Of a stretch of DNA of 64,000 nucleotides, positions 47,907-56,585 are shown piece by piece. Numbering within the stretch: position 1 is the stretch's first letter; each line of letters begins with the position of its first letter. Source of the DNA: SZUA-442 sp963759175 (GTDB lineage: Bacteria; Actinomycetota; Acidimicrobiia; Spongiisociales; UBA5794); assembly GCA_963759175.1 (NCBI GenBank), contig CAVWXP010000009.1:25852-89851 (forward strand), in the 5' to 3' direction. A program made the translations under genes and the position numbers. The notes below the pieces were generated by a model, which worked only from the letters and a program-made list of their open reading frames with translations, had not been told where the DNA came from and ran no database searches.

Positions 47907-48914
47907 ATGCCCCGCCTGAGGCACCGTCGTAGCATCGCGGAGGAGGTTCCATCGTTCGCCGTGCCTCCGGTGGAGCGCGGAGTCCTCCAGGTCTGCCATC
48001 CGGAGTGGCGCGGCGTGCGAGCATCTGCGCTGGCGTTCCGGGATCCGATCATCGAATCGACCGACCTCGGCCAGCTCGTCGGACATGTGCCGAGCATGGT
48101 CGACGCCGGCGTTCGGCTGGTCGTGATCCAGGGTTGGCCCCCGAACGCCGACCGATTCGCACGTGCCGCTGCCAGCGCCGGGGTGATCGTCGCAGCGCTG
48201 TCGCACTCGGCGCCATCCCAACACGGCGTCGACGCCGCTGAGGCCGAGGCGCTCGCGGCCGTGTTCGGCCTGAGGGATGAAGGCGTGATCGACCGTGTGG
48301 GAACCGTCAAAGCGGGTGTCAGCGAGGCTTTCGCTTCGCTCGGACAGCTCGTGGTCCATGTCCCGAACCGTGTACCGGTCGTGGGTCACGTCACTGCTGC
48401 GCCCCTCGGGGAGGGGACCCATGCCGGGGTCTTCCTGTTCCCCATGTGGCGAAAGAACGTGACGACCCAGCTCCTGGCAACCTCCATCCTGGGATGGACC
48501 GCCCACGTCATGGCAGACCCGGGTGTCGCCTACCTCGGCCACGATCGATTCGTCGTCCACGGTGAACTCGCTCGCGACGAGTTCCTCCCGTTGATGGCCT
48601 CGATGGACATCGTACTGAACGTCACCTTGTCGGAGTGCCATCCGATGATGCCCATGGAGGCTTATGCCATGGGTGTTCCGTGCCTCATGTCGAGAACCTC
48701 GGACCTCTTCGTGGACAGTGATGAGCTGTACGACCTGACCACCGTCGATCGCGCCGATGAACCCCTGGCCGTTGCCGAGGCTGCCCGGCGCCTGATCGAC
48801 AATCGCGACCGCGTCGTCCCCATGGCACAACGGGAGCTCGATCGTATCGACGGGCGGGCAGCGCAGGCATGGCATGCCTTCACCGACCCCGTCGCTGAGG
48901 TCCGGGGTACCTAG
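47907..48914 (+). CDS. GT-B glycosyltransferase (GT4-like)
   Basis: A 335-residue soluble protein. The C-terminal half has NVTLSECHPMMPMEAYAMGVPCL, the acidic donor-binding signature of GT4 enzymes (E-x7-E form), and YLGHDRFVVHGEL...EFLPLMASMDIV just before it. The N-terminal half is less conserved and lacks the usual glycine-rich GG loop, so the enzyme is an atypical member. It follows wecB after 7 bases, suggesting joint expression. It ends against the GT4 gene at 48911 tail to tail with four shared bases. Confidence 0.88.
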   Translation: MPRLRHRRSIAEEVPSFAVPPVERGVLQVCHPEWRGVRASALAFRDPIIESTDLGQLVGHVPSMVDAGVRLVVIQGWPPNADRFARAAASAGVIVAALSHSAPSQHGVDAAEAEALAAVFGLRDEGVIDRVGTVKAGVSEAFASLGQLVVHVPNRVPVVGHVTAAPLGEGTHAGVFLFPMWRKNVTTQLLATSILGWTAHVMADPGVAYLGHDRFVVHGELARDEFLPLMASMDIVLNVTLSECHPMMPMEAYAMGVPCLMSRTSDLFVDSDELYDLTTVDRADEPLAVAEAARRLIDNRDRVVPMAQRELDRIDGRAAQAWHAFTDPVAEVRGT

Positions 48915-50524
48915 CCCCGCAACCACCGATCGGCGTTCCCATATCGGTGCGTCGGTCGGGTGACGATGATCGCCCCTTCATCTGACCGCTCATGCAACTC
49001 GCGACCCACGGTCGCGAGCATCGGTGCCAACCTCGCTCCCCAGGAGTGATCAGCCAGCGCCCGAACACCATCCGGGCGATCGCCGGCCATCGCCGAGCGA
49101 ACCGCCGCAACGAGGTCGACATCGACGTGCACCCCATCGACGCCTTCGAGGGCACGCAACGGGGGCGCAGCGACGGGAACGCCGCAGGCGAGGTACTCGT
49201 ACACCTTGAGCGGGGACACGGCATGGGTGACATCGGTGAGGGTGAACGGGACGAGTCCGACGTCGAACGAACGGAGGTACGGAGCGAGGGCGCCCTGGGG
49301 CTTGAGGCCCAGGAAGACGACGTTGCTCGGCAGGTTCCGATCGACGTTTCGATGGTCGCCGATGATGGCGATCACGTGATCCGGGAACGCGGTGGCCACC
49401 GCTGCCAGGGCATCCCAGTCGAACCAGTCGCCGTACAGCGATCCGTGGTATCCGAGGACCGGCCCGGGCGGCAGATCGGTAGGACGCACATGCGCTTCCG
49501 TGGGGGCTGCGAACAGGGTGTCGTTCACGGCGTTGGGCGCCAACGCAGCCTCGCGCCCGAAGCGTCGGACATGGTCCTGGAGGTCCGGGGCCGATGCCGA
49601 GAATCCATCCGCGAGTTCGACGATGCGTTCCTCGAACACCGGGGCGTACCACATGCCGCCGAGCGCCTCGTCGGTCCAGTCGTCGATCACGTCGTAGAGG
49701 ATCCGCCATCCTCCAGCACGCATCCGTTCGAGCATGGGAATGAAATCACCCATGGGGGCCTCCACGATGGCGATCCCGGGTGCCAATCGACCGAGGAGCC
49801 GATCTGTGTCCGTGTCGTGGAACGAGTACTCCTCGAGGTGGCGATGCACATAGCGCAAACCGAGGTCCACGGCCTCGGACGAGGCGAAGGCGTACAAGTA
49901 GACGACGTGGTACCCGCGTCGCACCAGTTCGAGCGCGATCTGGGCGGCTCGACTGCCACCACCGACATCGTGGATGGGTACGGCGGCGAGAACCACCACG
50001 GTGTCACCGGTGACCGGAGGGAGGTCCCCACCGACGGGCCCGTCGACGACCTCGGGGACGAGGGCGATGTGGGTACCGGCGTCGGTGAGCAGACGCAACG
50101 CAGTGGGGAGATCGAGGTCAGGGTCGATACCGAGCGAGCCGAGCAGCGAGGTATCGGCGGCGATCGACACGGGTTCGACACGGGGCTCGACGATCCGCAT
50201 GTCCACCATCGAGGGCTTGGCGACTCGGCCCCGCACGGCGGCCTCGGCACCGAGCGACCCCACGTAGCGCTCGAGGTCGTCGTCGGCCCGACCGAGCATC
50301 ACCATCTGCGCACTCGGCCGTTTCGAGCGGGGCCCGTGGGTGACGACCCGGTACGTGTTCGGCGTGAAGGCGCGCCACCGACGGGGACCGTCGCCATCTG
50401 CGACGTAGACGTCCACGGGATGCCGTGCCCCCTGGGAGTGTTGGTGACGCCGGTATCTCGCCATCACCGAGTTGGGCACGAGCGGCCGGAGGGCGGTCTT
50501 GATGGCGTGCTTGAGCGAGGTCAT
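48911..50524 (-). CDS. GT4 family glycosyltransferase with N-terminal extension
   Basis: A 537-residue protein. A basic N-terminus of about 170 residues without recognised motifs precedes a GT-B core: AAVPIHDVGGGSRAAQIALEL (acceptor side), DVIDDWTDEALGGMWY, LGYHGSLYGDWFDWDALAAV, and FDVGLVPFTLTDVTHAVSPLKVYEYLACGVPV, the donor-binding signature. The 'WFDWDAL' and 'SPLKVYEYLACG' residues also occur in the protein at 53091, so the two are related. ATG 50524 overlaps the upstream stop (ATGA); the raw frame to 50611 is not used. Confidence 0.92.
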   Translation of the reverse strand: MTSLKHAIKTALRPLVPNSVMARYRRHQHSQGARHPVDVYVADGDGPRRWRAFTPNTYRVVTHGPRSKRPSAQMVMLGRADDDLERYVGSLGAEAAVRGRVAKPSMVDMRIVEPRVEPVSIAADTSLLGSLGIDPDLDLPTALRLLTDAGTHIALVPEVVDGPVGGDLPPVTGDTVVVLAAVPIHDVGGGSRAAQIALELVRRGYHVVYLYAFASSEAVDLGLRYVHRHLEEYSFHDTDTDRLLGRLAPGIAIVEAPMGDFIPMLERMRAGGWRILYDVIDDWTDEALGGMWYAPVFEERIVELADGFSASAPDLQDHVRRFGREAALAPNAVNDTLFAAPTEAHVRPTDLPPGPVLGYHGSLYGDWFDWDALAAVATAFPDHVIAIIGDHRNVDRNLPSNVVFLGLKPQGALAPYLRSFDVGLVPFTLTDVTHAVSPLKVYEYLACGVPVAAPPLRALEGVDGVHVDVDLVAAVRSAMAGDRPDGVRALADHSWGARLAPMLATVGRELHERSDEGAIIVTRPTHRYGNADRWLRG

Positions 50525-53094
50525 GATCGAATCCAATCGGGAATGGTGCCCGCTTCCTCGGGTCGCTGGCGGAGGACGGGGACACCACGGATCTCGGATG
50601 GGACCATCCACGAGTCAGCTGGGTAGTCGCCGGGGCCGAGCTGTCTGGACGCCTCGAGCTGCACCGCCACGGTATGGACGTCGCTGGGACCGTCGGGATC
50701 GAACAGTGACCACGTGCGTACCACGCTCGCAGGCGAAGGGGCATCGGACACGACGGCCCCCCAATCGTCGTGCTCTTCGAGGGTGAGGCACATCTCGAGG
50801 AGCGCTCCCGCCGACACCGAGGTGCCCTCGTCGAGGTACACGACGTACTTGCCACGGACATCGTCGACAACACCGGAGACATCGCCTGGCTCGATGGTGA
50901 CATGTTGGCTGTCGATCGGCTCGTCCCCATGGACGACGACGGCGCCTGAGCTGAGGATCGTCACCAACGGGTACTGCGAGCGTTTCATGGTGGAGAGAGC
51001 GTCGATGGTGTACAGATCGGGGTGCCTGCTCGATCGGTCCTCGAGGGCCATTTCGTATCGGGCCTCGGTCTCGACGCTCATCGACACGCCGTGCTTGCGG
51101 TAGCGGAAGAGCGGTTCGCGGACCTGGACGGCCCCGAATCCTGCAGCCATCAGGCGAATCCACAGATCCCAATCCTCGTTGCCGTGCGTCATCGATGCGT
51201 CGTAGCCGCCGACGGAGAGGCACGCTTCCCTGCGCATCAGGACGCACCCCACGACCGAGTTCGACAACATCAGCTGGTATGGGTTGTAGGGACGGGTTGC
51301 CCACATCATGTGGGTATCGCCGAACAACTCCGCCCAACAGTGTGCGTAGGCAGCGTCGGGATCGTTCTCGAGCGCAGCGCCGAGGGTCGAGACGAAGGAG
51401 GGACGGAGTTCGTCGTCGGCGTCCAGCGTGACGACGAGGGAACCGCGTGCTGCCTCGATGCCGGCGTTGCGAGCAGCCGGGAGACCGCGGTTGTCCTGCC
51501 GGATGATGGTGATGCGTGGGGAACGCAACCGATCGAGGATGCCGGACGTCGTGCCGTCATCTGACCCATCATCGACGATCACGACCTCGAGGTCGTCCAC
51601 GGATTGCTCGAACACGGACATGAGTGCGTCACGGATGAAGGCGCCCTGGTTGTAGCACGGGATGATCACCGAGACACGAACCGGCACGGAACCTGCTTCC
51701 ATCGCAGCGAGGTGCTCCATGCCCGCTGTGAATCGGTCCTCCCACCATCGGCGCTCCATCTCGACGGACAGGTCGCCGGTTGCACGGATCCGCTCCTTCA
51801 GGGCACGCGGCACCACCGCTCGGAGGGATCGATACACGCCATCGGGGATCATTTCGATGATGCGTCGACCCAATGTGGGTGGCGGCTGCCGACGCCTCGG
51901 TTCGAGCCAGACCTCCTCGACGCGGGCAAGGGCCGCGGTTGCGAGTCCGCCCTGACTGCGCAGGTGCCGAACCGGCGGTTGGTGCTCCCCATAGACAGCG
52001 AGGGGATCGCCGACGTCTGCGGTGTCGCATTGGGCCAGCGATTCCACGAATACGGGATCCCCGATGACGCGCCGAAGCGCCGCTGTCAATCCCGCGACGG
52101 TGCCGTCGTAGACGATGGCGCCGTGGGCCTCGTCGAGTGTCCCCGCGAACGCGGCGATGTCCGGTACGACCACGGGCGCACCCATGCCCCTGGCTTCGTG
52201 CACAGCGAGGTTGAAGCTCTCGAACCGGGAGGGGACGACGACCACCATCGCCTGTCGGATCCGTTGGGCCAGTGCGGTGCGGTCGAGCCAATCGACGAAG
52301 CGGAAACGATCGGAGAGCCCTCCGGGAATGCGCTCGGCCAACCACTCGCCCATCGGGCGACGCGCAGTCGCACTCCACCCGTCGCCGCCGACGAAGGTCA
52401 CCGTCGCTTCCGACGACTCGGCGAGGATGGGAACGACGGCGTCGACCATGTCGTGGGAGCCCTTGACCTCGGCCAGCCGACCGATCACGAGGATGTCCGT
52501 ACCACCTGCCACCCATCGAGGGCCGCCCAGGCGGCGGACCACGGGTGGGCCCACGACGATGCGATCCTCGTCGACGCCGTAGCGATCGACGACGAGGTCG
52601 GCGATGCCGTCGGACGGCACGATCACGCCGTCGGCCATGGCGAAGCATTCACGCTCCATGGCACCCGCCGCGTCGAGTTCAGGATCTGAGACTCCCACGG
52701 CCTGGGTCTGGAGATCCACGGGGCCGTGGAAGCGTACGAGCACCGGGATCTCGGCGACACCGAGGTCCCGCCGATGGGTCAGGGTCCAGAAAGCGAGTCC
52801 ATCGAAATCCTGGATCTCCACCAGATCGACCGGGTCGGTCGCGTGCAGCCCCGCTAGCGCCTCCGCCGCCGCCTTGGAGACCGTCATGAAGGGAAGATCC
52901 CAGCCAGCCGGATCATCTCCATCCGCCATGACGATGCTCGTGTCGGAGACGGGCTCCGTTGGCTCCGCGGCGAGCACGATCGATACCCGGTGCCCCGCGT
53001 CGGAGAGCTCCCGACGCAGTTCGGAGACGAGTACCCCGGCGCCGCCGGGGGTATGGGGCGCGAGTTCGGTGGTGACGAAGGCGATGTGGCTCAC
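50521..53094 (-). CDS. Fused GT4-GT2 bifunctional glycosyltransferase
   Basis: One intact 857-residue chain with two different enzyme folds. Residues 1-390: GT4, with FVTTELAPHTPGGAGVLVSEL, VIGRLAEVKGSHDMV and VVPSRFESFNLAVHEARGMG. Residues about 470-700: GT2, with VSVIIPCYNQGAFIRDALMS, VVIVDDGSDDGT, LDADDELRP and HGNEDWDLWIRLM. The C-terminal 150 residues (VVDDVRGKYVVYLDEGTSVSAG) look like a degenerate second GT-A half. It would add two successive sugars. GTG 53094 overlaps the previous stop (GTGA), fixing the start; the open frame to 53292 is unrelated. Confidence 0.94.
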   Translation of the reverse strand: MSHIAFVTTELAPHTPGGAGVLVSELRRELSDAGHRVSIVLAAEPTEPVSDTSIVMADGDDPAGWDLPFMTVSKAAAEALAGLHATDPVDLVEIQDFDGLAFWTLTHRRDLGVAEIPVLVRFHGPVDLQTQAVGVSDPELDAAGAMERECFAMADGVIVPSDGIADLVVDRYGVDEDRIVVGPPVVRRLGGPRWVAGGTDILVIGRLAEVKGSHDMVDAVVPILAESSEATVTFVGGDGWSATARRPMGEWLAERIPGGLSDRFRFVDWLDRTALAQRIRQAMVVVVPSRFESFNLAVHEARGMGAPVVVPDIAAFAGTLDEAHGAIVYDGTVAGLTAALRRVIGDPVFVESLAQCDTADVGDPLAVYGEHQPPVRHLRSQGGLATAALARVEEVWLEPRRRQPPPTLGRRIIEMIPDGVYRSLRAVVPRALKERIRATGDLSVEMERRWWEDRFTAGMEHLAAMEAGSVPVRVSVIIPCYNQGAFIRDALMSVFEQSVDDLEVVIVDDGSDDGTTSGILDRLRSPRITIIRQDNRGLPAARNAGIEAARGSLVVTLDADDELRPSFVSTLGAALENDPDAAYAHCWAELFGDTHMMWATRPYNPYQLMLSNSVVGCVLMRREACLSVGGYDASMTHGNEDWDLWIRLMAAGFGAVQVREPLFRYRKHGVSMSVETEARYEMALEDRSSRHPDLYTIDALSTMKRSQYPLVTILSSGAVVVHGDEPIDSQHVTIEPGDVSGVVDDVRGKYVVYLDEGTSVSAGALLEMCLTLEEHDDWGAVVSDAPSPASVVRTWSLFDPDGPSDVHTVAVQLEASRQLGPGDYPADSWMVPSEIRGVPVLRQRPEEAGTIPDWIRS

Positions 53095-54257
53095 GACGGC
53101 ACGTACCTCAGCGAGGCGGCATCCAGCCGTTCGAGGATCGGCTCGATCCTGCGATCCCAACTCGCCTCCAGAGCAGCATTCGCCAACATCTCGGCGTGCG
53201 CGGGGTCCGAGCTCAGCGCGAGGGCATCGCCCACGGCGGCAACGGCATCCTCCGGCGATGCTGCCGTTGTGACGGCCGGATGGTCGACACACACCGGCAG
53301 GGGCGCTGCGACCACGGGAACGCCAGCAGCCATGTACTCGTACATCTTGAGGGGGCTGACGGCCCGGGTGAGGTCGTCGACCACGAACGGGACCAACCCG
53401 ACGTCGAAGGCCTGGACGTAGGCGGCGATCTCATCGCTCGGGCGTGGTCCGATGTGCGTCACGTTGCTGCGGGCCGTCAGTGCGGCGATCGGGTCGGACA
53501 CTTCGGCATCGACCGGACCGACGAGCACGATGTCATGGTCGGGGAACCCGTCGGCGATGGCGGCGACCATGGCGAAGTCGAACCATCGGGCGATCATGCC
53601 GTGATAACCGATCACGGAGCCATGCGTCGACGGCATGTCCGTGGGACGATCGCGAGGGGTGCCGAATGCCTCGGGATCGACCCCGTTCTCGACGAGGAGC
53701 ATGTCGGCGCGTTCGTGGATGTGCGTGTCGATCAGCGCGGGCGCAGATCCGACGACGACATCGGCTGATTCGATGACAGGTCCGTGGTGGTACCGAACGC
53801 GTCGCTCCTCTGGCATGCCGACCTCGTCGGGATCGTAGATCGAGAGGTCGTCCAGGATGTCGTAGACGACGGCTGGTTGTTCATACCGTTCGAAGAGGGT
53901 GCGTACCGGCGCGAAATGGATGTACAGGATCACGCCTGACCGCGGCGTGTCCGCGATCGAGGGGACGATCGTGACATTCCCGACGGTTCGCTCCCCCGGT
54001 TCCCTCGGATCGACGAAGTACGTTGGGTGCCCTGCTCGTGCGAAGGCCTCGACGATGTACTGCGGACGTTGGCGCATCGTGTCCCATCTCGCCCACGTCG
54101 GGAGGTAGACGACGGCTCGAGGTTCCCCGGGTTGCGGCTCGTGGGCACCCGGTGAGCCGTACGAGCGTTGACGAAGCCTGGCAACCCCCGGGAGACGCCT
54201 GATGATGCGCTGGGCGGACGTCGGAAGCCGATCGAAGGCACGGTAGGCGCGATGCAT
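53091..54257 (-). CDS. GT4 family glycosyltransferase
   Basis: A 388-residue GT-B enzyme. It shows WARWDTMRQRPQYIVEAFARAG near residue 55 (a start typical of a subgroup that begins 'RxQxI'), VYDILDDLSIYD, IGYHGMIARWFDFAMVAAIA, and FDVGLVPFVVDDLTRAVSPLKMYEYMAAGVPV, the donor-binding region. It heads the three-gene overlapping GT series (53091, 50521, 48911). No TM helices. Confidence 0.93.
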   Translation of the reverse strand: MHRAYRAFDRLPTSAQRIIRRLPGVARLRQRSYGSPGAHEPQPGEPRAVVYLPTWARWDTMRQRPQYIVEAFARAGHPTYFVDPREPGERTVGNVTIVPSIADTPRSGVILYIHFAPVRTLFERYEQPAVVYDILDDLSIYDPDEVGMPEERRVRYHHGPVIESADVVVGSAPALIDTHIHERADMLLVENGVDPEAFGTPRDRPTDMPSTHGSVIGYHGMIARWFDFAMVAAIADGFPDHDIVLVGPVDAEVSDPIAALTARSNVTHIGPRPSDEIAAYVQAFDVGLVPFVVDDLTRAVSPLKMYEYMAAGVPVVAAPLPVCVDHPAVTTAASPEDAVAAVGDALALSSDPAHAEMLANAALEASWDRRIEPILERLDAASLRYVPS

Positions 54258-54336
54258 GGGGCGACGATACGCCGGTCAGCTCGGAAAGCGGATGCGCCGA
54301 GCCCCGACGGACCCGCGGTCATCGGTCTGGCGGTGC

Positions 54337-56562
54337 TCAGCCGATGTGGCCGGCTACGGGCAGTGTGATGTCGTCGTGGTCGTGGAAGTGGACGGAGTGG
54401 TCGGCGGACCCGCCCGAATGCGTGAGTGTGAAGTACCAATACCCGTTCGATGGGCGATAGAGGGCGACGGTGTCGGTCCCGTCCCCGTTCCAGTCACCGG
54501 CGATCGGGATGTCCCCCGGCTCACCGAAGGAGAACTCCGCATCGGCCGCCCCGCCCGCCAGATCCCACTTCAGGTAGACCTTGCGCGTCGCACCGCGGTA
54601 GATGCCGATCTCGTCGACACCGTCACCATCGAAGTCGCCCACGAAGGGGATGTCGCTCGGATTCCCGAACTCGAAGAAGTAGTCGGCAGCACCCAGTCCC
54701 GTATCGGCGTCTCCGAGTTCGTTGATGATGTACATGCGCTGCTGGGATGGCCTGAACACGCTGACCGTGTCGCAGCCATCGCCGTCGAAGTCCCCGACGA
54801 TCGGGACATCCGATGGATTGCCGAAGTAGAACTGCCGGTCGGCGACCCCTTGCGTGTTGGTGTTTCGTACATACACGAACCCATCGGATTGGCGATACAA
54901 GCCGGGTGTGTCGGTTCCGTCGCAGCTCCAGTCCCCCATGAACGGGACATCGCGCGGGTTGCCGTAGTAGAACGACGACACCGGGGCCTCGGAGCCCGGG
55001 GTTTCGGCGAGGAACCACTTCCCGCCCTCATCGACGTACCCGATCGTGTCACACGCGGTCCCTGTGCACTCCGGTCCCGCATCGGGGACCGTCGTGGATG
55101 ACCTCTGGAACCAGAAGTCGGGGGCGCCATAGGTGTTGCCGCCGAGGCTGACGGCGAGTTGGCTGCCGTTGAGCACGAAGAGGTCATCGCGACCGTCGCC
55201 GTCGTAGTCGCCGGTGTCCACGAGGGAGTCACCACCGACGGCGAGGTTCGCCGAGGCCGTGTAGCCAGCGCCGCTGGCCGTGCGGACCCTCACGGGAGCT
55301 GGGGAACCAGGGCCGACCGCGTAGATGTCGCTCATGCCGTCCACGTCGTGATCACCGGTGGCGAACCGCCACGTCGCATCGGTTCCCGCCGGGAAGGGGA
55401 TGCGCCCGATCGGTGAAGAGAACCCGCTCTGGGAACCGTAGATGTCGAACCCACCACCCGATCGGGCGAAGATGTCCGGGACGTAGTCGTCGTCCGCATG
55501 ACCGATGAGCAACTGCTCGGCCGTCTGGGGAATCGAGGTGCCGACGCGCTGTGCATCGACGTATCCCGACATGGATGTGTACACGTCGAACGCATAGGAA
55601 CTGCCCGAACGCACGATGACCCACACATCGGCGCGACCGTCACCGTCGAAGTCCGCGAACAGCCCGCCATCTGCACCGCCCGCCAGGTACTGGCGTATGG
55701 CCGTCGTCCGATAGTCGCCGATGGCCGTCGAAGCGTCGAATCGACCGCCCGGCGTCAAGCGGAGCACATCGGGAGCTCCCTCGCCCGTCACATCGGCGAT
55801 GGCCATCGATGCCCCGTTCGCCCAATCCGTGCGCGACGTGAACGTGAGAGGGGCCTGAGTGAAGTTCGTGCGGGAGGTGACGGGGCCGTACGGCGCGACC
55901 CGTCCCGGGTAGTTGGGCGTGGCGATGGGGCCGCTCCACGAGAAGTGCATCGCATCCTTGACATCGACCCAGTCGCCGCCCCAGCAGAACCCGGCATCGA
56001 CGAATGAATCGACGAACCAGTCCGGGAGGTCGGTCCGAAGCCGGTTGTCCGAGCTGTAGGGGTTGTCCGGCGGGTTGATGTCGAACGCCGTACCCATCGC
56101 GTGCTCGGAGATGCGCACCGATCCTCCGACCGTCCGCCACAACCAGGCGAAGGCCGAGTAGACGCTGTAGGACTTGCCCTGTGCGAGGTGACCGTTCAGG
56201 TTGGCGGCTGCGATGTCGAGAGCAGGGAGCATGCGACTGTGGACCCGCATGCTCTTGCTGGTTCCCGGGAGTCGCCACGTGACCAACGAGCTCGACACCT
56301 GTTGGTACGACCGGCCGAACATCTCACCCCACGGACCGCGGATCTGCTCGCTGAGCGAGATGGTGCCCTGGCGCGAGACATTGGGTTTGGCGATGCCAGC
56401 CACGAAGGGCTCGCATCCCCTGGATTCACTGAAATTCGTGACGCTGATGCCTGCATCGTTCGCTTCTGCCGTTTCGGCAGGCAGTACGACGAGTGCAGCC
56501 GCGATCAGCGCTGCTCCGCTCAGGGCGGTCCACCTACGCAGCATGGGCGGCAGCTTATCCAC
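54337..56562 (-). CDS. Secreted M15-type peptidase with FG-GAP/VCBS repeats and C-terminal FGNPGD-type module
   Basis: An intact 741-residue exported protein. After a signal peptide (LSGAALIAAALVVLPAETAEA), residues 60-240 form an M15 (VanY/D-Ala-D-Ala carboxypeptidase-like) domain with SEHAMGTAFDINPP and DAMHFSW giving the H, D and H zinc ligands. Residues 260-500 hold FG-GAP-like repeats with calcium loops (DFDGDGRAD, DYDGDGRDD). The last 210 residues are the four-repeat module (YYGNPRDVPFMGDWSCDG ...), diverged in DNA from copies A-C. Peptidoglycan trimming tied to EPS anchoring is a reasonable guess. It lies 23 bases before the priming transferase gene's end. Confidence 0.92.
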   Translation of the reverse strand: MDKLPPMLRRWTALSGAALIAAALVVLPAETAEANDAGISVTNFSESRGCEPFVAGIAKPNVSRQGTISLSEQIRGPWGEMFGRSYQQVSSSLVTWRLPGTSKSMRVHSRMLPALDIAAANLNGHLAQGKSYSVYSAFAWLWRTVGGSVRISEHAMGTAFDINPPDNPYSSDNRLRTDLPDWFVDSFVDAGFCWGGDWVDVKDAMHFSWSGPIATPNYPGRVAPYGPVTSRTNFTQAPLTFTSRTDWANGASMAIADVTGEGAPDVLRLTPGGRFDASTAIGDYRTTAIRQYLAGGADGGLFADFDGDGRADVWVIVRSGSSYAFDVYTSMSGYVDAQRVGTSIPQTAEQLLIGHADDDYVPDIFARSGGGFDIYGSQSGFSSPIGRIPFPAGTDATWRFATGDHDVDGMSDIYAVGPGSPAPVRVRTASGAGYTASANLAVGGDSLVDTGDYDGDGRDDLFVLNGSQLAVSLGGNTYGAPDFWFQRSSTTVPDAGPECTGTACDTIGYVDEGGKWFLAETPGSEAPVSSFYYGNPRDVPFMGDWSCDGTDTPGLYRQSDGFVYVRNTNTQGVADRQFYFGNPSDVPIVGDFDGDGCDTVSVFRPSQQRMYIINELGDADTGLGAADYFFEFGNPSDIPFVGDFDGDGVDEIGIYRGATRKVYLKWDLAGGAADAEFSFGEPGDIPIAGDWNGDGTDTVALYRPSNGYWYFTLTHSGGSADHSVHFHDHDDITLPVAGHIG

Positions 56563-56585
56563 GGTGGAGCCAATTGTCGGGCTTT

